A stretch of 64,000 nt of DNA from Desertibacillus haloalkaliphilus (lineage in GTDB: Bacteria > Bacillota > Bacilli > Bacillales > KJ1-10-99): contig NZ_JAHPIV010000003.1 of the NCBI RefSeq assembly GCF_019039105.1, positions 198,190 through 262,189 on the forward strand. The letters run 5' to 3'. The notes under the pieces are model-generated. The model made no database searches. It worked only from the letters and a program-made list of their open reading frames with translations, and was not told the origin of the DNA. Position 1 is the first letter of the stretch; each line of letters starts with the position of its first letter. Made by a program: the position numbers and the translations under genes. Of this stretch, positions 56,001 to 63,406 are shown in pieces.

Positions 56001-56194
56001 TTGGAGAAGGTGCAGAGATGCAAGCACCTATGGCCATCGTGATTATTTTCGGTTTACTCTTTTCAATGGTGTTTACATTAGTGCTTATTCCTGTTATGTA
56101 TGTGATAGTTGATAACTTCTCGAGCAAAGTTAAGGGGTTATTCTCAAGAAAAAAAGATGCAGGGGCTGTTGAAATTGCAGACGAAAAAGAGTAA
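53081..56194 (+). CDS. RND-family efflux transporter (AcrB/SwrC-like)
   Basis: 1037 aa, the usual length for an HAE-type RND pump, starting at GTG after AAGGAGG. It has the twelve-segment layout: first membrane segment at about 10-30 (GVIMIVIAALVLGAISL), a large extracellular domain, a segment group at about 335-490 with GGLALGLGMMVDSAIV, a second large domain with a Gly-rich loop (GGGGGAPGMGGSS), and a final segment group at about 850-1015. The Asp in GMMVDS belongs to the proton relay region. Gram-positive relatives such as SwrC export surfactin and other amphiphiles; the substrate here is unknown. The TetR gene overlaps its 3' end. Confidence 0.94.
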   Translation: MKLVDVSVKRPVGVIMIVIAALVLGAISLKNLAIDLFPEMEIPVAVVTTNYDGAAPQEVEQLVSRPVESAVGGIEGVTSVESVSSPGSSLVVLQFDWGRNIDESMNDIRDRIDQVAGMLPDGADRPSILRIDPQQMPVMWIGLSGADPQRLTEIAEDEVEPFFERVSGVASVGLEGGQQREIQVELNRAQLLNYGLTGSQVVQAINTENNATSAGNLTRGSQDLQLRIDGEFTSIEDIEKTPIPLQQGGSVKVSDVAIVNDTYKDVTSKSLVHGEEAIVLSIMKQSDGNTVEVSDAMYGAIEAMQAELEAEGISLSIIIDSADFIRDSIDSVINNMLIGAVMSIAVLLLFLRSIRTTLVIGITIPIAIISTFTLMYFTGETLNILSMGGLALGLGMMVDSAIVIIENIFSKRQQGYSIMEAAREGASELGPAVLASTLTSVAVFVPIVFVEGLAAELFRPLALTVAFALFASLICALTLIPMLSSKMLGNSKALEEEEESRGFNKLLDKLKATYKKVLERALRLRKTVVAVTAALVVGSLALVPFVGFEFIPGADQGQLEIRVTTNTGANLEETESVVHQVQAEIEPYNDIVQSNYVSIGGGGGAPGMGGSSNEATFTIQLVSPSEREMTTDEFVAAIEEGTRDIAGAEIAIVGMEAGMGAGSPIQLNIAGPDLDVLTDLSYQVMWLLEEIDGTTNIDSTVSEGRPELQVVVDRDLAGQYGLSYQQVMTEVSLAFEGQLATQYRTDGREYDVRVILPEDTRQTIRDLETMAVRSNHGVDVPLSAVADFKQVQGPTEINRSNQQREVRVTSDIADRDLGSVNQDIQQRLANVNLPDGYSISVGGDAEDMQESFSQLGLAFILAIFLVYLVMAVQFESFVHPFVVMFSLPTMIIGVFVGLFVTNTPLSVTALIGLIMLAGIVVNNAIVLVSYINILRDKGMDRYEAIIESGISRLRPILMTTMTTALAMVPLALGIGEGAEMQAPMAIVIIFGLLFSMVFTLVLIPVMYVIVDNFSSKVKGLFSRKKDAGAVEIADEKE

Positions 56195-56747
56195 GCGTGA
56201 GCGAATCGTTGAAGCGGCCCTAGATGAGTTTTTAGAACTGGGGTTTGACAGGGCAACGATACAAGCGATCGCAAAACGAGCAGGGGTAGGAAAAGGTACA
56301 ACCTATGAATACTTTTCTAGTAAAGAAGAGTTGTTTAGTGAAGTTGTTGAAACTAATGTTGATTATCTTGTTGCTGAACTCATAGAAGAATTGGATGATT
56401 CAGTGCCTTTATATGAAAGTGTACGACGATTTTACCAACGAAATTTGAATTTTGTTTTATCGGAGTCGAAATTTAAGCAAATTTTACTTCAAAATTTCGG
56501 TAAGATCCCTGAGGACTTGCAGCAACGTATGGTTAGTAAACAACAGCAGCTTACGATCAGCATTGAAAAGCTTTTAGAAAAAGCGATAGATCGAGGGGAG
56601 ATTCGTGAGCTAAACCCTCGCGTAGGTGCTTCGATGCTCTTAAAGGGACTACAAGTAATCTATCATTATCAACCTAAACAGGGTGAAACTTTAGCAGAAG
56701 TGATTGAAGAACAATTGGAGATTATGTTCCGAGGTATGAGACCATAA
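56157..56747 (+). CDS. TetR/AcrR-family transcriptional regulator
   Basis: About 195 aa. The N-terminal helix-turn-helix is clear (RIVEAALDEFLELGFDRATI, then IAKRAGVGKGTTYEYFSSKEELF), followed by a helical ligand domain. The start is uncertain: ATG 56157 lies within the end of the RND gene, and TTG 56175, nine bases after AGGGG, may be the true one. In either case the gene overlaps the RND gene and is translationally coupled. It probably represses the operon through the operator at 51621-51637, with an efflux substrate as inducer. Confidence 0.88.
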   Translation: MQGLLKLQTKKSKRERIVEAALDEFLELGFDRATIQAIAKRAGVGKGTTYEYFSSKEELFSEVVETNVDYLVAELIEELDDSVPLYESVRRFYQRNLNFVLSESKFKQILLQNFGKIPEDLQQRMVSKQQQLTISIEKLLEKAIDRGEIRELNPRVGASMLLKGLQVIYHYQPKQGETLAEVIEEQLEIMFRGMRP

Positions 56748-56759
56748 CTCTTCCCTATG

Positions 56760-56795
56760 AAAGCCTGCAGAATTGAATACTGCAGGCTTCTCAAT
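56760..56795 (+). terminator. Probable terminator of the RND/TetR operon
   Basis: aagcctgcag (56761-56770) and ctgcaggctt (56780-56789) form a perfect 10-bp stem; the T tail is weak (ctcaatt). Confidence 0.6.
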
Positions 56796-56877
56796 TACAC
56801 AAAATCATTGCCAAAGTTTGCTAATGCTAGTAAACTAGTTAAGAAAAATGTAAAAAATCCCGGAAAGGGGTGTGTTA

Positions 56878-58614
56878 ATGCGTAATATATTGACGATTGT
56901 TGTCGTATTTTTGATGTTTTTCTCTTTTACAAGTATGTCATTTGCGAATCAAGAAAGAAAAGTTACGTTGCTTATACATACATCACAAATCTATGAAGGA
57001 AATTCTGTCACGCTAGCACAGGCTCCTCACATCATTCGCGATGGTGTCACATATGTGTCGATTCGCTCGATGGCCAATTATCTTGGTTATTCAGTGTCTT
57101 ACGATCCATTAACAAAAGAATATGTGATTAGAAGTAATCAAGGTGAATTGAGGTTTATTCCAGATGGACAAACGTATCGCGTGGATGGCGAGCGTCACGC
57201 ATTTTCACATGGCCGAGCGTTAATTGAAGATGGTTCTATGATGATACCGCTTCGAGTCGTTGCTGACCATGCTGGCATTAAACTGGTACCGAAAACAGCT
57301 GAAAATAAGGTTGAACTCATTTGGAGAGAAGGTGAGGCGTCACAGTCAGAGCCTGAGCCTGTTTTTGAAGCTAACTTTGTAACCGATAAAACAACGTATA
57401 AAATGGGTGAACCAGTTATCTATCGCGACATTAGTAAAAATGGGACGAGCGAAATCGTCCGACGTACGTGGCATAATAACGAATGGGCATTTTTTGAGCC
57501 AGGACCACAGACGATCATGTTAGAGGTTGAAAATAAAGACGGTGAGATAAGTACAGCTACTCGTACAATCACGATCACAGATGAACAGTTATATACGATT
57601 GAACAGATTAATAGTAGATTTACACCATTGGGTAGTAAATTCCCGATTGAGCGTGATTATGTATTGAGCTTCCCAACGGTTCCGTATGAGGTTGAAAATA
57701 AGGAGTCACCTGTCTTTCGAAGCAATAGCCCTGAACGAACGGTAAGTGAAGGTGTCTATTATCGTGATGAGGCTGAAGGTGATGTGCGTTTCATCATCCA
57801 TAAGCAAAATGCAAGACCACAGCCTGTACAAGTTTATGTTGTCGCCCGAAATATCGGGGATCAAGATGCCACGGTAACAGTAAATAATGTTGGTGTTAGT
57901 GGACCGCGAAACTATGTATCTAGTGCTGGTCGTTCTGCGATCGCAGACTATTTACGATCGTATGCAAGTAACATTCCTGAGGGCGAGTTTACGATAAGGC
58001 CAGGTGAGACGAGAGCGGTCATACCGACAATTAGCGCCCAGACGCTAGCTCCAGAACAAATTTTGACGGCATATGCAGATCTTCATTCAGATGAAAACGT
58101 ACGCTATGAAGTGATTGTCTTGGACGAAGAGAATACGTTATTAAGTACGCTACCGTATTTGCAACGTGTTTCAGCGGCACAAGATGGTATTCACATTCGT
58201 GGTACATTTGCTGAAGGTGATCGCCACATGCGTGTCAATGAACGAATCGGTGACGAGAAAAGTCGAATTGCGATTGGTGATGGTACAACTGATCCGTTTA
58301 TTACCGGTGTCGATAAGCTAACTGGCAGTGAAGAAGTGAACCGTGGCAATTTTGGTGTGATGTATCACCTTGAGTTTGAGGAAGTTGCACCTAATACAGC
58401 AATTGTGGTCAATCCACGTGGTGGTCATTATGCCGGAGCATTTTTAGTAAATAACAACCTTATCTATGCGCCAGCTGCAGGTATTCTATCAGGCCCGACA
58501 GAAGCTGGAGTGATCTATCGCACAGGCAATCGTGCTGAAGAAGTGACGATTTCATTTAGTCCAGCAGCAGGAAGTAACCTACCAATTAATGTTGTGTTTA
58601 TTCCATATCAATAA
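56878..58614 (+). CDS. Stalk-domain exported protein with PKD-like and unrecognised domains
   Basis: About 578 aa. The ATG at 56878 is 7 nt after AAAGGGG; the GTG at 56872 is less likely. Signal peptide to about SFANQ, then a stalk domain (about 28-155; DGVTYVSIRSMANYLGYSVSY, SMMIPLRVVADHAGI). A PKD-like segment (about 170-240; FVTDKTTYKMGEPVIYRD, FEPGPQTIMLEVENKDGEIS) follows. The C-terminal ~330 residues are a conserved-looking beta domain (VRFIIHKQNARPQPVQVYVV, NPRGGHYAGAFLVNN) whose function I do not know. Similar copper-amine-oxidase-N-containing proteins are common in Bacilli and Paenibacilli. Confidence 0.8.
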   Translation: MRNILTIVVVFLMFFSFTSMSFANQERKVTLLIHTSQIYEGNSVTLAQAPHIIRDGVTYVSIRSMANYLGYSVSYDPLTKEYVIRSNQGELRFIPDGQTYRVDGERHAFSHGRALIEDGSMMIPLRVVADHAGIKLVPKTAENKVELIWREGEASQSEPEPVFEANFVTDKTTYKMGEPVIYRDISKNGTSEIVRRTWHNNEWAFFEPGPQTIMLEVENKDGEISTATRTITITDEQLYTIEQINSRFTPLGSKFPIERDYVLSFPTVPYEVENKESPVFRSNSPERTVSEGVYYRDEAEGDVRFIIHKQNARPQPVQVYVVARNIGDQDATVTVNNVGVSGPRNYVSSAGRSAIADYLRSYASNIPEGEFTIRPGETRAVIPTISAQTLAPEQILTAYADLHSDENVRYEVIVLDEENTLLSTLPYLQRVSAAQDGIHIRGTFAEGDRHMRVNERIGDEKSRIAIGDGTTDPFITGVDKLTGSEEVNRGNFGVMYHLEFEEVAPNTAIVVNPRGGHYAGAFLVNNNLIYAPAAGILSGPTEAGVIYRTGNRAEEVTISFSPAAGSNLPINVVFIPYQ

Positions 58615-58624
58615 AAGTAATGAT

Positions 58625-58663
58625 AGACGGTTATGCAATGATAAGTTGCTAGCCGTCTTTTTT
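58625..58663 (+). terminator. Terminator of the 56878 gene
   Basis: agacggttatgcaa pairs with ttgctagccgtct with minor mismatches, followed by TTTTTT. Confidence 0.75.
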
Positions 58664-58882
58664 ATCCCCCTAGTCCAGTACGTGAATATCCGTGAGAGAG
58701 GTAAGATAACCTAGTCCTCTCTCTATTGGAAATGATAAGGTCTATTTACCAACACCCTCCTATAGCTTAGCGTTCGAAAATCTTATAAAGTATTACTTGT
58801 GAGACAGAGACAACAACGTCTTACAAAACAGTTTACTTCTATAAATACTTTATATATATATTCCAAGGGGGAAATTACATCA

Positions 58883-61800
58883 ATGGGTTATCAACCAAAA
58901 AACTTTCGTAAATTTTTAGCAACATCAGTATCGGCAGCAGTCGTAGCAACAGTCGCAGCACCAATGGGAGCGGTACAAGTAGCAGCTGCAGAGAATCCTT
59001 TTTCAGATGTTGTTGAAGGTACTTACTACTATGATGCTGTTACAAAAATGGCTGAAGCTGGTTTTATTAACGGAATTGGAAATGGCCAGTTTGGTACAAA
59101 CCTCGAACTAAAACGAGGAGATGCAGCAGTATTATTCGCTAACTCATTATTATGGGACACAGATAATGTCTCAGACAACCCATTTACGGATGTTGAAAAT
59201 ATTTACTACCATAATGCAATTGTTAAAGCACAAGAGCTTGGCGTGATCAACGGACGTACAGCAACAACTTTTGCTCCGCAAGATAGCTTAACTCGTGGTG
59301 AAATGGCAGCTCTTTTAACGCGTGCGTTTGATTTAGAAGCAGATTTAACTCAATCAGTACCATTTACTGATATTGAAAATGAATACTTTAAAGAAGATAT
59401 TATCGCTGTATACCAAGCAGGTTTAACTGAAGGTGCTACTGCAACTACATTTAACCCTAAAGGCACAGTGACAAGAGCACAATTTGCAACATTCCTATAT
59501 AGACATGCAACAGTACAAGAAAATGTTGAAGCACAAATTAATGTAGAAACACCTGAAATCACAAGCTTCAATGCGATCGCTAACGATGACCAAACAATCG
59601 TTGTTAACGGAGCTGCAACAGATGCAGAACGCGTAGAAGTAAGCCTTGATGGTGAAAACTTTGTTGAGGCAGAGTTAGATGAAGAAGGTAACTTCACATT
59701 CACTTCTGATCAATTAGATCCTGGCGTTTATTCAGTATCAGCGATCGCTTACAATGGCGAGGTTGCTTCTGAAGTAGCTACAGAAGATGTAACAATTGTT
59801 TCAGCTGAAACTGGAGTTGCAGGTTTTGTATCATTAAGTGGTTCAGGCGATGTTGACGGAATTACGGTTTCTGTCGATGGAAAAGAAGCAAAAACGAATA
59901 AAGATGGCTATTTTGCTATTGAAGGAATTACGGCTGGAGAGCATACAGTAACAGTTAGTAAAACTGGTTATGAAACAGAAGAATTAACAGTTAATGTCAT
60001 TGAGGACAAAGCTTCAGCTATTTTCGTTGAATTAACTGCTTTAGCTAAAGCTGACATCGAAATTAACGCAACAGTTGTTGACAGCCAATCAGCTGCTCCA
60101 GTTGTCAATGCAGATGTTGTTCTAGAGCGTTATGACGAAGATGAAGACGAGTGGGTTGCAGTTGACTTAAATGATGCAGCAGAAACTAATTCAAATGGTC
60201 AAATTGTGATTGCTAATAATGCAGAAACAAATGCAAATGGCGCACTAAACTATGGTGACGAACTTCGTTTACAAGTAAGCAAAGACTACAACGATGGAAA
60301 CCTTGATGGTGCATATCATGCAACAGACTGGATCGAGTTCTCATTACCAAAAGACCGCAATGTAACAACAGTTCTTGATGGAATTGAAATGGATGCTGTT
60401 GAAGCATTAACAATTGACGGTACGGTATTAAATGCTGAAGAAGACGCTGTAGCTTCACAAACAGTTCAATTATTTGACCAAGGTGGAGAAAATCTATTAG
60501 CGAATGTCGACACAAACGCTGAAGGTGAATTTGAATTTGACGGCTTAACATTACCATCAGGCACTTACTTTGTAAAAGTTGATACAGGTAGTGCAGAAGA
60601 CGCAATCTACACAGCTGAGCTAGAAGTTGTTGAAGGTCAAGATGTAACAGCTGACATTAACCTAGAAGCTGGTTTCGATGTTGATGTAACAATCGGTGCA
60701 GCTGGTGTTGCGAATGAATTAAAAGCTGATGACACGTATAAAGCTCAAATCGTATCAAATGGTGTTGTTGTAGCTGAAGACGAAGCAGAGATCGCGCTAG
60801 ATGGTGATGCTAGATCATTAGGATTCAACTTTGATCGTATCCCATCAGGAGACTACACAGTTCGTGTATCAGGCGACTACATTTTACCAACTGAGTTCAC
60901 TGTAACTGTTGATGGTGATGACGCAACAGCAGAAGGTAATGTAACAACTGCTGGTGTGATCGAAGGTTCAATCTCAGGCGTAAGTGAAGATGCACTAGTT
61001 TCATTAGTTGATGCAGACGGTGAAGTAGTTGATACAGTTGAAACTACTGACGCTTACAAGTTTGCTAGCGTAGCAGCTGGAGACTATACAGTCGAAGTCA
61101 GCAAAGCTGGTTTTGAATCAAAAGCATCTGATGAATTTACTGTAGAAGCGAAACAACAAGTAACTGGGGTTGACTTCACATTAGAAGCAATTGAAGAAGT
61201 AACTTCAGCAACTATCTCTGGTTATGTTCGTACTGAAGGTTCTCTAAATCCAGCAGCAGGCGCTTCTTTATCATTCTACGCAATTGCTGTTGAAGATGAA
61301 GAGCCAGGTGCATATGTAGATTCAGTAGCTGTTGAATCTAATGGTTCATACAGCAAGGAACTAGAAGAAGGAACGTACCAAGTCGTTGTTCGCGATGGTG
61401 GAAACCACGAAACATTTATGACAACATTAAATGTAACTGCTGATAGAGACCGTGAAAATGTTAACTACACATTAGAAGCTGGTGGCGAAGCTAGCCTTGA
61501 GTTAACATTAGTTGACGAAGATGGTGAAGAATTAGATCCAACTAACATCACATTTGACACATTAGCTCTATATGATTCAGAAGCTGATGCAAGTGATGAG
61601 TCAACTGACCCAGCTCTAACAGTAAATAGTGCTGATGTAACAGAAGAGACAATTACGTTTGCTGATCTTTCAGCTGGAACGTACACATTAGTATTAGAAG
61701 CTGATGGCTACAATGATGTTTCTCGTTCAGTTGAAGTTACGAAAAATGACGATGCAACTCTTGAAATCTCATTTACAGAAGTAGTTGAAGCTGAGGAGCA

Positions 61801-62053
61801 TTCAGTAAGCCTACGTGCGATCCATGCAGACAATAATGCAAACTTTGATGGTGCTACAGTATTAGCATTTGATAAAGATGGTGAAGTTGCTGCACGTACA
61901 ACTACTGACGCTTCTGGTGAAGCAGCATTATCACTAGTTGATGGAGCGTATACAATTGCTGTAATCGCTGATGGTTATGTTGTTTCAAAACAAACAGTAA
62001 CTGTTGATGGTGATGATGTAACAGCTGCTTTAGTACAATTAGCTCAATACTAA
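58883..62053 (+). CDS. Second major SLH/S-layer protein with prealbumin-like repeats
   Basis: 1056 aa from the ATG at 58883, preceded by AAGGGGG (58865-58871). A longer reading from 58799 would put 28 residues before an otherwise standard signal peptide (MGYQPKNFRKFLATSVSAA). This N-terminus is nearly identical to that of the first S-layer protein. Three SLH domains follow (about 42-210), with degenerate motifs KRGD and TRGE before a normal TRAQ. A Big-type segment and about eight prealbumin-like (carboxypeptidase-regulatory/CNA-B-like) modules make up the rest. Each has a pattern like DGYFAIEGITAGEHTVTV or LPSGTYFVKVD. The codon choice matches the first S-layer gene, suggesting high expression. 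Fibre or lattice role is inferred. Confidence 0.88.
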   Translation: MGYQPKNFRKFLATSVSAAVVATVAAPMGAVQVAAAENPFSDVVEGTYYYDAVTKMAEAGFINGIGNGQFGTNLELKRGDAAVLFANSLLWDTDNVSDNPFTDVENIYYHNAIVKAQELGVINGRTATTFAPQDSLTRGEMAALLTRAFDLEADLTQSVPFTDIENEYFKEDIIAVYQAGLTEGATATTFNPKGTVTRAQFATFLYRHATVQENVEAQINVETPEITSFNAIANDDQTIVVNGAATDAERVEVSLDGENFVEAELDEEGNFTFTSDQLDPGVYSVSAIAYNGEVASEVATEDVTIVSAETGVAGFVSLSGSGDVDGITVSVDGKEAKTNKDGYFAIEGITAGEHTVTVSKTGYETEELTVNVIEDKASAIFVELTALAKADIEINATVVDSQSAAPVVNADVVLERYDEDEDEWVAVDLNDAAETNSNGQIVIANNAETNANGALNYGDELRLQVSKDYNDGNLDGAYHATDWIEFSLPKDRNVTTVLDGIEMDAVEALTIDGTVLNAEEDAVASQTVQLFDQGGENLLANVDTNAEGEFEFDGLTLPSGTYFVKVDTGSAEDAIYTAELEVVEGQDVTADINLEAGFDVDVTIGAAGVANELKADDTYKAQIVSNGVVVAEDEAEIALDGDARSLGFNFDRIPSGDYTVRVSGDYILPTEFTVTVDGDDATAEGNVTTAGVIEGSISGVSEDALVSLVDADGEVVDTVETTDAYKFASVAAGDYTVEVSKAGFESKASDEFTVEAKQQVTGVDFTLEAIEEVTSATISGYVRTEGSLNPAAGASLSFYAIAVEDEEPGAYVDSVAVESNGSYSKELEEGTYQVVVRDGGNHETFMTTLNVTADRDRENVNYTLEAGGEASLELTLVDEDGEELDPTNITFDTLALYDSEADASDESTDPALTVNSADVTEETITFADLSAGTYTLVLEADGYNDVSRSVEVTKNDDATLEISFTEVVEAEEHSVSLRAIHADNNANFDGATVLAFDKDGEVAARTTTDASGEAALSLVDGAYTIAVIADGYVVSKQTVTVDGDDVTAALVQLAQY

Positions 62054-62098
62054 GACTCTTTGAAATAAGAGAGAGCATTTGAGTGATTAAGATTATAG

Positions 62099-62135
62099 AA
62101 AGCCCTTTGGAGCAATGTCTCCGAAGGGCTTTTTA
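62099..62135 (+). terminator. Terminator of the second S-layer gene
   Basis: aaagcccttyggag-type stem: aaagcccttt...ggag pairs with ctcc...gaagggcttttt. Confidence 0.85.
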
Positions 62136-62140
62136 GTTGT

Positions 62141-62210
62141 AAAGGGTACGGAGTGCGCTAGCAAGGGTGAATAATCAGTGAAGTGGGCTTACTCACGCCG
62201 CCTTGGATTG
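62141..62210. repeat. Structured intergenic repeat, copy E
   Basis: First of three tandem copies. aaagggtacggagtgcgc...caagg, agtgaag/cttact inner arms, gccgccttggattg. The outer stem is CAAGG with CCTTG. Confidence 0.75.
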
Positions 62211-62261
62211 GAATATGGGTGAGAACACACTGGTGAGAAGAAGTGTAATCAATGAGGGTGG

Positions 62262-62332
62262 TAAAGGGTACGGAGTGCGCTAGCAAGGGTGAATAATCAG
62301 TGAAGTGGGCTTACTCACGCCGCCTTGGATTG
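62262..62332. repeat. Structured intergenic repeat, copy F
   Basis: Almost identical to copy E and placed about 121 nt after it, so the full tandem unit includes the intervening ~50 nt ending in gatgagggtggt or aatgagggtggt. Confidence 0.75.
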
Positions 62333-62382
62333 AAGGAAGAGGGAGAGCGCCCTGAAGAGGAGGAGTGTATTCGATGAGGGTG

Positions 62383-62454
62383 GTAAAGGGGCCGGAGTGT
62401 GCTAACAAGGGTGAATAATCAGTGAAGTGGGCTTACTCACGCCGTCTTAAATTG
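62383..62454. repeat. Structured intergenic repeat, copy G
   Basis: Third tandem copy about 122 nt after copy F, with substitutions (gtgtgctaac; gccgtcttaaattgc) that weaken the outer stem. Confidence 0.7.
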
Positions 62455-62527
62455 CAGAAAGAGAGCGAGTGATCGGGAAAAGAGAAGCAGGTTCAAGGGG
62501 GGTGAGTTTATTGGGTAGCAAAAAAGA

Positions 62528-62569
62528 GGCTAGAATAAAAGGTTGAATTTTTTACCTTTTATCCCAGCC
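62528..62569 (-). terminator. Terminator of the small stalk-domain gene
   Basis: On the minus strand ggctgggataaaaggt pairs with accttttattctagcc with two mismatches, then TCTTTTTT. Confidence 0.8.
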
Positions 62570-62581
62570 CGTTTTTCGTAG

Positions 62582-63058
62582 TTACCAAATATCAATTACT
62601 TCTGGAGCAAGTCCTTCATCTTCTTCCTCACTAATTACTGTTTCAATCGTTACTGTTTGCGTTTGTTGATTCCAGCTTACATCGGCTCCGGTTGCTTCAC
62701 TAATAAAGCGGAGTGGGACGAGAGTTCTTCCTTGTAAAATCTGAGCTGGGACATCTAATTGCTGCGCATCACCATTTACATAAGCGGTTGTTTGATTGAT
62801 CGTTAAGGTGATGTTCGTTCCAGGCATCTCACCAGTAACTTTTTGCGTAGCTTGTTCCCAACCTACAGACATACCGAGTGCTTCAAAGATGGGGCGGAAT
62901 TCAACGATTGTGCGGTTATTTTCTAATAGTGGATCATTTGTAAATTCTAGTTTTTCTCCATCAACAAAAACTGTTATCGGAGACGATGCATCAGCTTGTA
63001 CAGGTGCAATCGATAGAATCAGAGCGAAAGCAAGCATCGTCAATATTCTTTTCATCAT
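62582..63058 (-). CDS. Small stalk-domain (copper-amine-oxidase-N-like) exported protein
   Basis: About 158 aa from the ATG at 63058, which has GAGGAGG 8 nt upstream (63067-63073); the in-frame ATG at 63079 lies before that site. Signal peptide to about VQADA, then a single complete stalk domain. Its two halves are TIVEFRPIFEALGMSVGW and TLVPLRFISEATGADVSW. A short acidic tail follows. It is the only stalk protein here with no second domain, so it may be a free-standing wall-binding or assembly module. Confidence 0.85.
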   Translation of the reverse strand: MMKRILTMLAFALILSIAPVQADASSPITVFVDGEKLEFTNDPLLENNRTIVEFRPIFEALGMSVGWEQATQKVTGEMPGTNITLTINQTTAYVNGDAQQLDVPAQILQGRTLVPLRFISEATGADVSWNQQTQTVTIETVISEEEDEGLAPEVIDIW

Positions 63059-63079
63059 AGTGATTTCCTCCTCTAGCAT

Positions 63080-63355
63080 AATTAACCTCTATTAGAGTAT
63101 ATCATCATTTGTAAGGTTAGTGGTTAATTGTTTCAGTGGGACCCTAGGTGCGCTATTTTTGAACAAAAGAGTGTTTATAGGGAGGAAGAGGACAGAGGGT
63201 TCGCTAATGGCCCGAGATGAATTGGAAAATGGGTTAGGAATAGCAAATAACGGAATGAGAGTCCATATAGCCTCTAAAAAGTGCTAGATTTGGGGAAATA
63301 GCGGATCTAGGGTCCTCATCTCTCCTCGCCTCTCCAGGCTTGTCTTTTTCAACGC
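63080..63355. other. Intergenic region without recognised features
   Basis: About 275 nt upstream of the small stalk gene. Contains its presumed promoter, not identified, and no coding frame or repeat that I can support. Confidence 0.4.
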
Positions 63356-63392
63356 AAAAAAAGGACCAAATCGCCACCGATTTGATCCTTCC
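63356..63392 (-). terminator. Terminator of the acyltransferase gene
   Basis: On the minus strand ggatcaaatc pairs with gatttggtcc, followed by TTTTTTT (63362-63356). Confidence 0.85.
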
Positions 63393-63406
63393 TTATTCCC
63401 AAATCA

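Noticed and set aside
58799-58882. 28-residue N-terminal extension of the second S-layer protein
   Set aside because: It would precede a standard signal peptide, and the strong AAGGGGG site lies inside it, just before the ATG at 58883.
62141-62454. CRISPR array
   Set aside because: Only three ~121-nt units with similar, not unique, spacers and no cas genes; this is a tandem intergenic repeat.
63120-63350. Possible riboswitch or small RNA in the gap right of the small stalk gene
   Set aside because: No conserved motif or stable stem apart from the acyltransferase terminator could be supported.
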